The position numbers and the translations under genes are program-made. Under the pieces are notes generated by a model, which worked only from the letters and a program-made list of their open reading frames with translations, had not been told where the DNA came from and searched no databases. Below are positions 16,070 to 25,535 of a stretch of DNA of 64,000 bases, piece after piece. Numbering within the stretch: the stretch's first letter is position 1; the number at the start of each line of letters is the position of its first letter. This DNA comes from Treponema sp. (lineage in GTDB: Bacteria; Spirochaetota; Spirochaetia; Treponematales; Treponemataceae). The stretch lies in contig JAFZLJ010000080.1 in the NCBI GenBank assembly GCA_017551545.1, positions 62,001 to 126,000 on the forward strand. The letters are read 5' to 3'.

Positions 16070-17035
16070 TCAGTTAGGGCGCAGTAAAGTCAAGTTGTTT
16101 CGCATAATATCAATATAATTTTTTCCGCTGAACAACTGGCTCAAAGTAAGCGATTCCATACTGTCAAAGACAAGAGTGTCACATTTTGGATTGTTTGAAT
16201 TTGCTATAACCTGTTTTGCAAGCTTTTTATCTGAATTTTCAAAGCAGTAAACGGCAGAAGCACCAGTCTCATCAATTTTTTCGCCAAACTCTTTAAGATT
16301 TACTGTAATTACCTGTTTAGTCTTGATTACCGGGCAGTAATCATAAACTGCAATGTAATTAAAGCCATATTCATTAAAAAGAGCTTTGAACGGCATGCAA
16401 TCGCAGATTATAAATACAGTGTCTTTTGTTTTCTGAGCCTGAAGTTTATAAGTGTCATCAAGAATTGTAAGCAGCTGATTGTATTTTTCATGACACTGCT
16501 TATATAAAGCCTGATTTTCACTGTCCAGAGTGCATAACGCCTCAGAAATCTTATTACAGAAAATTACAGCCTGCGAAGGAGAAATGAGAATATGTTCGTC
16601 AATTTCAGTCTGGTCATTAATCTGTGCATAATCAAAAAGTCTCAGCACAATTCTGTCTGGATGTTCAGAAGAAGTTTTTTCTACATATTCATCAATCCAT
16701 TTTTCAGATTCGCCTCCTGCATAAATAAGAAGATTGGCAGAATCAATAAGATTTTCTTCTGTAACTCCGGGAACTAAGTTATGATAATTAAACCCGTTTT
16801 TTATTATAAGATTCAAAAAGAGATTTGTATTATCAGAATCATTCATAAGGTTTCTTGTCCAGTCATAAATAACCGGAACAGAAGCAACTACCTTCAGTCG
16901 TGCAGAACCTTTGTGTTTTGGTACACACGAACAGAAGGTAAGTGCAACAGTAAGAACGAAAAGTATGGTTACTGAATGAAGTGCGGTCCCTGAGCCTGTC
17001 GAAGGGCTAAAATGGTAATTTGCCCTTGATTGCAT
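16070..17035 (-). CDS. znuA: metal ABC transporter substrate-binding lipoprotein, ZnuA-like
   Basis: Start set at the ATG at 17035 (321 residues), which lies inside the 3' end of the preceding gene. Between that gene's stop (17007) and the hydrophobic core there is no ATG, only an F1 repeat encoding SPSTGSGTA. The core VTILFVLTVALTFCSC ends in a lipobox. The mature protein has cluster-A9 features: YHNLVPGVTEENLIDSANLL, ESEKWIDEYVEK and IDEHILISPSQA. Two His ligands are present (YHN, DEH). The region that normally carries the third His reads IICDCMPF, with Cys in its place. Metal specificity is therefore uncertain; Zn is inferred. Confidence 0.82.
   Translation of the reverse strand: MQSRANYHFSPSTGSGTALHSVTILFVLTVALTFCSCVPKHKGSARLKVVASVPVIYDWTRNLMNDSDNTNLFLNLIIKNGFNYHNLVPGVTEENLIDSANLLIYAGGESEKWIDEYVEKTSSEHPDRIVLRLFDYAQINDQTEIDEHILISPSQAVIFCNKISEALCTLDSENQALYKQCHEKYNQLLTILDDTYKLQAQKTKDTVFIICDCMPFKALFNEYGFNYIAVYDYCPVIKTKQVITVNLKEFGEKIDETGASAVYCFENSDKKLAKQVIANSNNPKCDTLVFDSMESLTLSQLFSGKNYIDIMRNNLTLLRPN
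16983..17007 (-). repeat. F1 repeat at the znuA start
   Basis: GCGGTCCCTGAGCCTGTCGA then AGGGC on the plus strand. It abuts the stop codon of the upstream gene and seems to have replaced the original start region of znuA, which now reads through it from an upstream ATG. Confidence 0.85.
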
Positions 17036-19256
17036 CCTTCGCCTTGTCCTTAACACTGTTTGTAGCATCTTCAAGCTCTTTCTTTTTGGCGTCAATCTTT
17101 CCATTTATTTCATCAATGTTCTTCTGGTAGCCTGTAAGCTTTTGAGAAATATCATTGAAGCTGTTTATTTCGCCAAGTGCACCGTTTGTATATTCGTTAA
17201 TCTTTCCTAACAGTTCTGACTGAACCTTTTCCTTAATATCGCCAAGCTGATTAGACATTTCTGCAGTAAATGCTTTCATAAACTGCTTATCAACATCGGT
17301 AATAAGGTTAAGGTTTACACCTGCTGCTTCTGTAAAGCCTGCTTCTACACCAAGCTTCATGCTGTTGATTTTTGCAAGTGTGTTCATGTAAATCTTAGAA
17401 ACAAATTCAGGTTCGAACGAAGGGGCAGAAAGCATAAGTTCTGTAAAGAAGCCTGTTCCGTTTAAGTTAAAGCCTTCATCTTCAAAAATCTTAAGAACAA
17501 AATCAAGCTGAGTTTTTGAAGAATCAATTCCAGGAACGCCAGGAACATCACCAAACTTGCTTGCAGGATATGAAACAGAAAGCTTATCACAGTTGTAGTT
17601 AGCCAAAACTAACGGATCTGTAGAAGTTTCGCGGGTATCGACAACAACTTTTGCTTTATGGTCAATGTTCAGGAATGATGCAGTTATATTTGCAACAGCA
17701 GGTTTTCCTGTAAGTTCCATATTGTTTGTAAGGTCAGAAGCATCAAATGTAAATGCCGGACCAGAACCCGAAGCCTTTTTAATCCAGAATTTTGGAGCAG
17801 AATCATTTTTATAGTAAACGTTCCTACCTTCTGCACGAGTCATTGTTACAGCTTTTTTCTGTTTCTTTGCTTTCTTTGAATCATCTTTTCCGCTGTTCTT
17901 TGACTGCTGAAGTTTATCAACAACCTTTACATAATAAGGATAGTATTGTCCTAGCAGCTGATAGATTATTGAATCAAAGGTTCCAGAAATAAAGTTCTTT
18001 CCTGTATCAAGATTAATAGAAGTGAACTTTTTAATCTGAGCGTCAACAATTCCTTTATCATTTGCAATTGCATTCTGAAGCTGTGTAGAAAGACCTCCAA
18101 CACCGTTAATATCAGACTGGATATCTTTGAGTGCTGTGTCTGCTTCTTTTTTAAGAGAATCAAGATCTGAACGCAGGCTTGAAATTGATTCAAGTGCCTC
18201 TTTTATTTTTGTAGGGTTTGACTGTAATGAGCTAACATCAAGATTTGTGATTTTTTCCGAGGCAGCTTTTACGCTATCAAGCTTTTTCTGAATTTCATCA
18301 GGCTTGTTCTTATATTTGTTTGTAAGTTCCTTTGCCTGTTCTTCAATCTGCTTTGAAATTTTTGGAGTCTGAAGCTGCTCCTGGCAGTCCTTCATGATTT
18401 TTTCCGGGTTATACTGATCAAACAAGCCAGAAACAGAATCTTTTAGTGTGCCCATTGCCGCATCTTTTTTAGAATCAAGAGAAACCATAAATGCCGATTT
18501 TTCATTTGCCTTTGCGGCCTTTTTTGCCTGTTTTTCCTTTTTCTTCTGAATCTTTGCAAGCTTACGGGCAGAAATGTCTCCGGAATACTTTCGGTCTGTA
18601 TTTGTGTCTACTCCAAGAATCGAAAGTTCGTTTGCAACAAATCTTGCTTTGAGCAGCTGGTTCATATCAAAGTCAAAAGTAACTGATTCAACAGAAAAGA
18701 GGTTTTTCATAGGCTCTTTTTTGTTTGCAACCTGCCAGCCTGTCATTTTAAAAGAAGATTTTATAAAGCTGATGTTCAGGTAATCAATATCGCACTTTGC
18801 TTCAAAAATGCTTTCGCAGGTAGAAGTAATAACCTTGCGGGCAATAAAGTTCTTTGTAAGAGTAAGGGCTACAATTACGGCTGCAATTGAAGCAACTGTG
18901 ACAATCAGCGGTAAAAGTCTTATGCGGCCTTTGTTTTCTTTGATTTCTGCAGCAATTGTAGCAAGATGATTGATTTCCTTCTTTTCAAAAAGAGAATCCT
19001 TTGGAATTGCATACAAGGCAACACCTTTTTTATTCTTTCCTGATTCTTTAAAGATTGATTCAATATATTTTTTATCTTCAGGAATAAACAGCTTTTTAAG
19101 GATTTTTTTGTCGAGCTGTTTTTTTGTATAAGTCTTTTTGAAAATCTTTGGAGCTTTTTTTGCTTCATAAGTTTTGAGCTGCTTTGGAGCCTTCTGCTTT
19201 TTTTCTTTTGGAGCTTTAGCAGCCTTTGCCGTTTTTTTTGTCTCTTCTTTTTTCAT
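17007..19256 (-). CDS. TIGR03545 family protein
   Basis: 749 residues. A Lys-rich N-terminus (about 1-95) precedes one membrane helix (RLLPLIVTVASIAAVIVAL, about 115-135). A large periplasmic region follows, with an AsmA-like start (DIDYLNISFIKSSFKMTGW), a coiled coil around 280-410 and a beta-rich C-terminal part. This layout, and the partner gene directly upstream, match the uncharacterised TIGR03545 family found beside TIGR03546 in spirochaetes and some proteobacteria. The start overlaps the upstream stop (ATGA). Probable envelope role; function unknown. Confidence 0.75.
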   Translation of the reverse strand: MKKEETKKTAKAAKAPKEKKQKAPKQLKTYEAKKAPKIFKKTYTKKQLDKKILKKLFIPEDKKYIESIFKESGKNKKGVALYAIPKDSLFEKKEINHLATIAAEIKENKGRIRLLPLIVTVASIAAVIVALTLTKNFIARKVITSTCESIFEAKCDIDYLNISFIKSSFKMTGWQVANKKEPMKNLFSVESVTFDFDMNQLLKARFVANELSILGVDTNTDRKYSGDISARKLAKIQKKKEKQAKKAAKANEKSAFMVSLDSKKDAAMGTLKDSVSGLFDQYNPEKIMKDCQEQLQTPKISKQIEEQAKELTNKYKNKPDEIQKKLDSVKAASEKITNLDVSSLQSNPTKIKEALESISSLRSDLDSLKKEADTALKDIQSDINGVGGLSTQLQNAIANDKGIVDAQIKKFTSINLDTGKNFISGTFDSIIYQLLGQYYPYYVKVVDKLQQSKNSGKDDSKKAKKQKKAVTMTRAEGRNVYYKNDSAPKFWIKKASGSGPAFTFDASDLTNNMELTGKPAVANITASFLNIDHKAKVVVDTRETSTDPLVLANYNCDKLSVSYPASKFGDVPGVPGIDSSKTQLDFVLKIFEDEGFNLNGTGFFTELMLSAPSFEPEFVSKIYMNTLAKINSMKLGVEAGFTEAAGVNLNLITDVDKQFMKAFTAEMSNQLGDIKEKVQSELLGKINEYTNGALGEINSFNDISQKLTGYQKNIDEINGKIDAKKKELEDATNSVKDKAKDAIKGKLPF

Positions 19257-19756
19257 GCCATTTCTCCTATTTTAACGATAAGCGGAAGTTTTGAAAGGAA
19301 AACAACAAGCTTAGATTTTCTTACAGCCGGGGCAAGGAATGCACGCCAGTACTTTAAGAAGATTCTTACAAAGATATAAACAGGTATGTAAGCAGCAAGA
19401 GAGAAGAGCAGTGACCCCATAACTATTGTATTATTGAATTTTGTAAAGGCAACAAAAGGAATGTCGAGCAGCCATGAGAAGAATGGTGTAAGCTTTTCAA
19501 TATTAAGGAACCACCAGCCGATAGTGTCAAAAAGCGGATCAAGCACAGGAGCCAGCAGAGAAAACAGGAATGTAAACAGAATAAAGGTTCCTTTGTTTAT
19601 GCGTATAAAAAGGAAGAATACTGTAAGAATATACCAAAGGGCATTTGTTTTTGGCATAAAACCTAAAATCATACCCAGACAAACTGCATGAGCAATTGCT
19701 CCCGGATGAACATTGCTGTTCAATGCTTTAAAAAATCGAATTATGGCTTTTAACAT
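19253..19756 (-). CDS. TIGR03546 family membrane protein
   Basis: 167 residues with four to five hydrophobic helices. The opening NSNVHPGAIAHAVCLGMILGFMPK is the DUF2062-like signature typical of TIGR03546. First gene of a minus-strand operon with TIGR03545 and the znu genes, driven by a strong promoter at 19795-19823. Function unknown; conserved pairing suggests a complex with the TIGR03545 protein. Confidence 0.8.
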   Translation of the reverse strand: MLKAIIRFFKALNSNVHPGAIAHAVCLGMILGFMPKTNALWYILTVFFLFIRINKGTFILFTFLFSLLAPVLDPLFDTIGWWFLNIEKLTPFFSWLLDIPFVAFTKFNNTIVMGSLLFSLAAYIPVYIFVRIFLKYWRAFLAPAVRKSKLVVFLSKLPLIVKIGEMA

Positions 19757-19794
19757 AAAATCCTCTTTTTTTGCAGAAAATCTGCATTGTTTTC

Positions 19795-19823
19795 TATATA
19801 TATTCTATTCCATTAGTAGTCAA
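19795..19823 (-). promoter_or_regulatory. promoter of the TIGR03546-TIGR03545-znu operon
   Basis: On the minus strand TTGACT (19823-19818) and TATATA (19800-19795) are 17 bp apart, 39 bp before the start codon at 19756. No Zur-like operator could be recognised by eye. Confidence 0.5.
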
Positions 19824-19855
19824 AATTCAATATTATTATTACAAAGGACAATGTT

Positions 19856-21034
19856 ATGAAAAGAAAGAATCTGTTTATCTATATCATCCTGTTGATTGTA
19901 GTTTGTGTTGCCGGATATTTTACCTGGAATTATTTTGATTCAAAAAAAATCCAGGTGCCTTATTCTGATTTTTACAAACAGATGAGTCTTGGCAAGGTAG
20001 AGACAGTTACTATAAAAGAAAATCAGCTTGAGTATGAGCTTAAAGACCCTTCGACCCCTTCGACAAGCTCAGGGACCACAAAGTCTTCTACGGTTTACAG
20101 AACAACTAATCCGCATTCTTCAACTTTGGAAGAATCTCTTTTGAAAAAAGGTGTAAAGGTAACTGTAGAAAAAGATTCAGCAGAAATTTTTTCACTGATT
20201 TTTGATATTATTTTTTATGTATTTTTCTTTGGAACTATTATTGTAGTATTCCGTAAATTCATTTCGCCAAATACATTTAAGGTTGTACATAAAACAGGCG
20301 TAAAGTTTGATGATGTTGTAGGCATGGATAATCTTAAACGAGATATGACTCAGGTTATGAAAATCATGCAGAATGCAAAAGAGTACGCTGCAAAAGGAAT
20401 TCGTATGCCAAAAGGTATTCTGCTCGAAGGAGAACCTGGTAACGGAAAAACTCTTTTTGCAAAAGCTCTTGCCGGTGAAGCAAAGGTAAACTTTATTCCA
20501 GCCAAAGCAACAGATTTTGAAAGCATGTTTATGGCAATTGGTCCTATGAAGGTAAAGCTTTTGTTCCGTAAGGCACGCAAGCAGGCACCATGTATTGTTT
20601 TTATAGATGAGTTTGACGGAATTGGAACTGTAAGAAATTATACCGGCAGTGCGCTCGAAACAGAAAATACAAGAATTGTAACAGCGCTGCTTAATGAGCT
20701 TGACGGTTTTGAACCTTCAAAAGGTGTTCTTGTGTTAGCTGCAACTAACTCAATAGAGGCACTGGACCCGGCACTTATCCGACCTGGTCGTTTTGATGCA
20801 CGTTTTAAAGTTCCTTATCCTGATTACAATGCGCGTGTTGAACTTGTAAAAATGTATTGCAATGGAAAAAATCCAGATGCTGCCTGTACACCGGAAACTC
20901 TTGCAAAATATACAGACGGATATTCCTGTGCAAAAATTGAATCTGTATTAAACCGCGCCGCCTTACTCGCCGGACAGAATAACCGGGTAGAATTTACAAT
21001 GGATGATTTTAAAAGAGCGTGTAGTGAACTGTAA
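19856..21034 (+). CDS. FtsH-like membrane AAA+ ATPase lacking the M41 protease domain
   Basis: 392 residues. Layout as in the first half of FtsH: a membrane helix (about 7-27), a small periplasmic domain, a second helix (about 112-135) and one AAA+ module. Walker A is GEPGNGKTLFAKALAGE, Walker B CIVFIDEFDGIG and the arginine-finger region ALDPALIRPGRFDARF. The protein ends right after the AAA lid, with no HExxH zinc site. The pore loop, FVGVG in true FtsH, reads FMAIGP. An F1 repeat encodes PSTPSTSSGTT in the periplasmic domain. A complete ftsH lies at 42235. Possibly an unfoldase or FtsH modulator. Confidence 0.85.
   Translation: MKRKNLFIYIILLIVVCVAGYFTWNYFDSKKIQVPYSDFYKQMSLGKVETVTIKENQLEYELKDPSTPSTSSGTTKSSTVYRTTNPHSSTLEESLLKKGVKVTVEKDSAEIFSLIFDIIFYVFFFGTIIVVFRKFISPNTFKVVHKTGVKFDDVVGMDNLKRDMTQVMKIMQNAKEYAAKGIRMPKGILLEGEPGNGKTLFAKALAGEAKVNFIPAKATDFESMFMAIGPMKVKLLFRKARKQAPCIVFIDEFDGIGTVRNYTGSALETENTRIVTALLNELDGFEPSKGVLVLAATNSIEALDPALIRPGRFDARFKVPYPDYNARVELVKMYCNGKNPDAACTPETLAKYTDGYSCAKIESVLNRAALLAGQNNRVEFTMDDFKRACSEL
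20046..20079 (+). repeat. F1 repeat with short partial duplication, in frame
   Basis: CCCTTCGACC is followed by a full copy CCCTTCGACAAGCTCAGGGA then CCAC. It encodes DPSTPSTSSGTT in the periplasmic segment of the FtsH-like protein. Confidence 0.85.
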
Positions 21035-21037
21035 GAA

Positions 21038-21104
21038 AGATTCCCGGGTCAAGCCCGGGAATGACATGGCCTTTGTGTCATTGTCGGGCTTGACCCGACA
21101 ATCT
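21038..21104. repeat. F2 repeat pair between convergent genes
   Basis: Arms at 21038-21065 (AGATTCCCGGGTCAAGCCCG...) and 21077-21104 (GTCATTGTCGGGCTTGACCC...). The second arm supplies the last two bases of the dacA stop codon (TAG). Confidence 0.88.
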
Positions 21105-22518
21105 ATTTTATAATCGCATCCGCCAGACAGGTAATCCATCCGGCTTTTTCTGTACTTCTGTCTGCTACAAGCGGGATTGTCTGTAAAATATAATTGCCAA
21201 GTGTAATTTCAATCTTGCCGTATTCAGCTCCTGCAGTAATCTGCCCTTGTAAGTAATCAGGTATAATAACATTTACACTTACATTCTGCAGGTTTTCTGC
21301 AATTGAATTACCGGTTACAAAAGGCACGCACACACTCTGAGGTTTATATGCTGCAATAAGGTTAAGGCCTTTTTCTTTGGCAGCATAAAGCTTTACAAAA
21401 TAAGAAGTCTGAAGATTGCTCAAATCATAATCTCTGAAAATGCTGAAGGCTGTTTCCATAATTTCTGTTCCATCAGCAACGCGGCCTGCCTGACCTTCTT
21501 TAGTATTGTTTCCTTTTCCGCCCATTGTTACAGAAAGAAAACGTGTTCCGTTCCGTTCAACAGTCAAAGCAAGATTATAGCCGCTTTCATCAATGTAGCC
21601 TGTTTTAAGTCCATCGCAGCCGGCAAGTCTTCCAAGAAGAGGATTTGTATTTTCCTGAGTAATTCCCATGGTAATAGATTCAGGAAGTCCGTTTGACCAG
21701 TCCTGAGCTCCATAGCGATCCCCCGGCGCCATGTTCCTTTCTTTAGGATAAGTAAAGCTTGCAACAGAATGGAACTTTTTGAGCGAACCTGGATGTTTAA
21801 GAATATAAAGACGACAGAAGGCTGCCATTTCTCTTGCAGTTGTAACATTAAGTTCACTATAGCCCGAGCTTTCTACAAAATGAGTGTGAGTAAGACCTGC
21901 ATCAATTGCTGCCTGATTCATTCGTTCTACAAAATCTTCCATAGAGCCGCACACTGCATAGGCAAGCGCATAAGCAGCATCATTACCGGAACAGATTGAA
22001 AGACCAAGTAAAAGTTCTTCAAGAGTAACAATCTGTCCTTTGCCCAAAAACATAAGGGAAGAGTGCGGCGGCATATTGCAGGCCCAGCATTCAGGTGGAA
22101 GAGGAATAATATCACTGTAGTTCATGCGGCCTTGTAAAACTTCTTCTTCAACAACATACATTGCAAAAAGCTTTGTCATGCTGGCCGGAGGAATTACTTT
22201 GTCTGCATTTTTTTCATATATAATATTGCCGTTAGAAATATCTATTAAAATAGCAGAATCTGCACCAACCTGTATTGAAAGCTCCGGCAGAGTGTAGGGA
22301 AGTGAAGTTAAAAGATTATTCTGATCAGCATATCTGTTCTTGAGTTCAAGATTTAATTTGGCCTGAAGTTCAAAATCAACAGGCTGGGCACTTGTAAGCT
22401 TTGAAAACTGGGAATTTCGTACACCTGCAAAAATAAAAAAGCCTGCAAAAAGTGCAAAAACAAAACCTGCTGCAATCGAAATCTTTATAATACGTGATTT
22501 TTTCATTGTTTTATCCAT
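21103..22518 (-). CDS. dacA: D-alanyl-D-alanine carboxypeptidase (S11, PBP5/6 type)
   Basis: 471 residues; a second ATG at 22506 is an alternative start. One N-terminal membrane helix (ISIAAGFVFALFAGFFIFAG). The S11 active-site motifs are in order: SxxK in PASMTKLFAM, SxN as SGN in CSGNDAAYALAY, and KTG in DGLKTGYIDESGYN. A C-terminal PBP5-type beta domain follows. It trims the terminal D-Ala of peptidoglycan stem peptides in the periplasm. Its stop is formed at the edge of an F2 repeat. Divergent from the HD-GYP gene. Confidence 0.9.
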   Translation of the reverse strand: MDKTMKKSRIIKISIAAGFVFALFAGFFIFAGVRNSQFSKLTSAQPVDFELQAKLNLELKNRYADQNNLLTSLPYTLPELSIQVGADSAILIDISNGNIIYEKNADKVIPPASMTKLFAMYVVEEEVLQGRMNYSDIIPLPPECWACNMPPHSSLMFLGKGQIVTLEELLLGLSICSGNDAAYALAYAVCGSMEDFVERMNQAAIDAGLTHTHFVESSGYSELNVTTAREMAAFCRLYILKHPGSLKKFHSVASFTYPKERNMAPGDRYGAQDWSNGLPESITMGITQENTNPLLGRLAGCDGLKTGYIDESGYNLALTVERNGTRFLSVTMGGKGNNTKEGQAGRVADGTEIMETAFSIFRDYDLSNLQTSYFVKLYAAKEKGLNLIAAYKPQSVCVPFVTGNSIAENLQNVSVNVIIPDYLQGQITAGAEYGKIEITLGNYILQTIPLVADRSTEKAGWITCLADAIIK

Positions 22519-22577
22519 ATCTGCTATTTACTGAACAATATCTTAGACATTTTCGCTTACATTTACAAGAATACATT

Positions 22578-22605
22578 TTGAAAATTTAGAATTATGTGCT
22601 ATAAT
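22578..22605 (+). promoter_or_regulatory. promoter of the HD-GYP gene
   Basis: TTGAAA at 22578-22583, 16 bp, then an extended -10 TGCTATAAT ending at 22605; the start codon is at 22633. Confidence 0.6.
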
Positions 22606-22632
22606 TAATAAAATACATAAAAAAGTGAGACT

Positions 22633-24021
22633 ATGAAACTTATAAATATTACGCTTGATGCTTATAATATCCTTGTTGGAATAATTCTTTTTGTTGCAAT
22701 CAGTATGCGGCACATTGTAAAAGCAAAAGTAAAGAACGGCTTTAAGGCTATGGTTCTTGTAAATTGCTGTATGGCTGCTATGAATGCACTTACACTTATT
22801 GTTGAAGGTTCTACAAATCCAATATGTGTCAGAATACTTCCTGTTTCATTATTCCTTTTTTATGCATTTTCGTTTTCTGTACTAGTTATTGCCGGTATAG
22901 AAATGATGTTTTACTTAAATCTTGGTAAATATAGAAAACCTTTCCTTGTAATTGTTCTGATTGTTATTCTTTTCTATGCCGGACTTATCATTGCAAATAC
23001 TCAATTAGGATTTATGTACTACATTAATGAAAACAATTGTTATTTCCGTGGAAAATGGTTCTATAGTGCGCAGATTGTGCGTGTATTCCTGTTTATAAAC
23101 TTTTTTATATATCTTATTATCAACGCAAAATCAGTTAATAAGGAACATATTCTTTTTATTACAGCATTTATTCTTTTCCCACAGACAATGCAGCTCTTAC
23201 AGATTGCATTCAGTGGAGTTCTGCTTTTAAATACAGGTTATACAATTTCGTTCCTGATAATGTTTATACATTCAAACCGTCACCTTGAAGAAAATCTGGA
23301 TTCCATAGAATACGAGCTTGATGCCAAGGAAACGGAGCTTAACAACAAGATTACAGAAATTGAACAGTCAAAGCTTGAATTTATTAAAATGCAGAATCAT
23401 ACAATCGAAAGTCTTTCGAACCTTGTAGAAAACCGCGACGAAGATACAGGCGAACATGTACGCCGTACAAGGGAATATGTAGAGCTTCTTGCAGTTCAGC
23501 TTATGAAAAATAATCATTATCCGGATATTCTGACTCCTCGTTATGTACGATTCCTTAAGCGTGCAGCACCAATGCATGATATTGGAAAGATTATTGTACC
23601 AGATGCAATATTAAAAAAGCCGGGACGTCTTACTCCAGAAGAGTTCACCTTGATGAAGTGTCATGCTTCTGAAGGCGGCCGAATTGTTCATGAAATTTTC
23701 GACGGCTATGAAGACCCTGAATATATTAAAATTACAGCCGACATAGCAATGTACCACCACGAAAAATGGGACGGTTCCGGATACCCTTCAAAACTTAAAG
23801 GAAACGCCATTCCGTTAAGTGCAAGAATCATGGCCCTTGCCGATGTTTTTGATGCGTTAGTTTCTCCTCGTGTATATAAATCTCCAATGTCTTATGAAGA
23901 AGCTTTTACTCTCATAGAAGAAAACAGCGGTATTCATTTTGACCCGGTTATAGCTCAGGAATTCCTGAACATCAAAGAAAAAGCCGCCGCAATTAACGAA
24001 AGCTATAGACGGGTTGATTAG
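22633..24021 (+). CDS. membrane HD-GYP domain protein, probable c-di-GMP phosphodiesterase
   Basis: 462 residues. Seven hydrophobic helices in the first 215 residues, a coiled-coil linker (about 225-255), then an HD-GYP domain. The domain shows DEDTGEHVRRTREY, APMHDIGKIIVPD, KCHASEGG and YHHEKWDGSGYPSKLKG, so both the HD metal site and the GYP motif are complete. The family hydrolyses cyclic di-GMP; the membrane part probably senses a signal. Counterpart of the GGDEF proteins at 47521 and 51668. Confidence 0.9.
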   Translation: MKLINITLDAYNILVGIILFVAISMRHIVKAKVKNGFKAMVLVNCCMAAMNALTLIVEGSTNPICVRILPVSLFLFYAFSFSVLVIAGIEMMFYLNLGKYRKPFLVIVLIVILFYAGLIIANTQLGFMYYINENNCYFRGKWFYSAQIVRVFLFINFFIYLIINAKSVNKEHILFITAFILFPQTMQLLQIAFSGVLLLNTGYTISFLIMFIHSNRHLEENLDSIEYELDAKETELNNKITEIEQSKLEFIKMQNHTIESLSNLVENRDEDTGEHVRRTREYVELLAVQLMKNNHYPDILTPRYVRFLKRAAPMHDIGKIIVPDAILKKPGRLTPEEFTLMKCHASEGGRIVHEIFDGYEDPEYIKITADIAMYHHEKWDGSGYPSKLKGNAIPLSARIMALADVFDALVSPRVYKSPMSYEEAFTLIEENSGIHFDPVIAQEFLNIKEKAAAINESYRRVD

Positions 24022-24054
24022 AAGTAATATTACAAGCTTAAAAAGGAGTTTCTA

Positions 24055-25535
24055 ATGAGTTTTTCACATTTTCATTTAGTTCGTAATAAGTTGGCTGCCA
24101 CTATACTGGGGGGGCGTTAATATGCATAGTATTTTTATTGACATCCTGCGATGATTTCTTAAAGGCAAAAGAAACAAGAGCAGAAATTGAAAAAGCTATA
24201 GATTATGCAAATGCCTCTGTTTATTCTATAAAAGTCGAAGCAGATAAAGACAGCGGTATTATCACAAAGCCAGCCGCCGGTGAAGCAAGAGTAAAGGTTA
24301 CAGATACATTTAATCTGTCATTCCATTCAGAACAAGATTACCAGTTCATAAAATGGGAAGTTTACAACGAAGCAACAAATCAACCAATAGAAAATGGTCT
24401 TTATCTGCAGATTGAAGATCCAAAAAAGATTGATACAAATTGTTCCGTTTTGAGTTATCCGAATGATTCAAATATCCAGCTTGCAGTGCGCGCTATTGCT
24501 GCAGAAAGACCTCAAATAATTCTTGCCAGACCACAATATTCAGAAACAGGTGCTCCTCGATTTTCAAATATTGAAATTTCATTTAATAAGAGCAATATGG
24601 ATCCAAGCTGTATTTATTATAGCGAACCCGAAATGACTGAACTGATAGACCAGCTTGGTTTATCAGAATCCGATTTTTTGAAGGGAGATGAGACTCTTTG
24701 CAATAATCAGTATTATGGATATAAAGATCAGGAAGGGCACAAACATTTTAAGAATATTCAGTTTTCAGGAATCAAATTAACAGATTCAGGTGACTATACA
24801 GCAGAATTTCCTGGTGATTATTTTTATAATCCATATTTTATCGAAGACAGCGGATTTTCAGGATGCCGCCTGATTTATCAAATGATGAATCCTCCAATTC
24901 AATCAAAAGTTACAGTGTATTATTCTTTGAATAAAGATTTTTGTTATATGCAGGATGATATCCCTGTAAAAATGCTTGAATCAAAGCCTTATGCATATGA
25001 AACAATGTTGAAAGAATCTGAAAGACCTGGTTTTACTCAAGATTTCAATTATGTCAATTTTCTTCAAGTAAAAGTTGGTGATGATGATTGGAAATCTTTG
25101 GCAGTATATCAGTTATCTTCTGATGATAAACTATTTAATGAAATTCCTGAATTATCAAATACTACAAATATTGAGTTTAAATTAAATTTTGAAGCACAAG
25201 ATACAGGAGGTAGTGGTTTGTTACCTTCTTTTAGTTTGTCTTTAATAACTAAAAATTATATTCCAAATTATGGAAACGAGATAGAAATACTGGAATCTTA
25301 TTCTATTAATTATTCGAGTGTAGTTATGAATGGTTCTAAAGGAACTCCGCCTGATTTTTATACAATAGATAGAACGACAACAACAGAATTAAAAGATGTT
25401 GGAGAATATAAATTCGAATTAATTATTTATGATAATGATACTAATTCTGAGGAAGCCTGGGACGGACCTGATGCAAATCATAAAATTCCCGTTTACTTCA
25501 AACTAAAACTTACACAACCCGCAGCAACAAATTAA
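24055..25535 (+). pseudogene. lipoprotein gene frameshifted at a G7 tract (possible phase-variable locus)
   Basis: AAGGAG precedes an ATG at 24055. That frame runs 21 codons through a run of seven G (24108-24114) and stops. One extra G would join it to the long frame that continues to 25535, giving a perfect lipoprotein start: the core LICIVFLLTSC with lipobox LTSC. The intact protein would have about 493 residues, including a stretch resembling a bacterial Ig-like (SbsA/Big_5) region (RPQIILARPQYSETGAPRFS, EISFNKSNMDPS). The body shows no decay and no other frameshift was seen. Either slipped-strand phase variation with the gene off here, or an assembly error in the homopolymer. Ligand and function unknown. 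Confidence 0.65.
24108..24114 (+). repeat. G7 homopolymer in signal-peptide coding region
   Basis: Seven consecutive G within CTGGGGGGGCGTTAATA. Eight would put the ATG at 24055 in frame with the lipoprotein. Poly-G tracts drive phase variation in Treponema pallidum, which is the precedent. Confidence 0.7.

Noticed and set aside
20046-20079. Frameshift in the FtsH-like gene at the repeat
   Set aside because: The repeat with its partial duplication keeps the frame; both membrane helices and the AAA+ module are intact.
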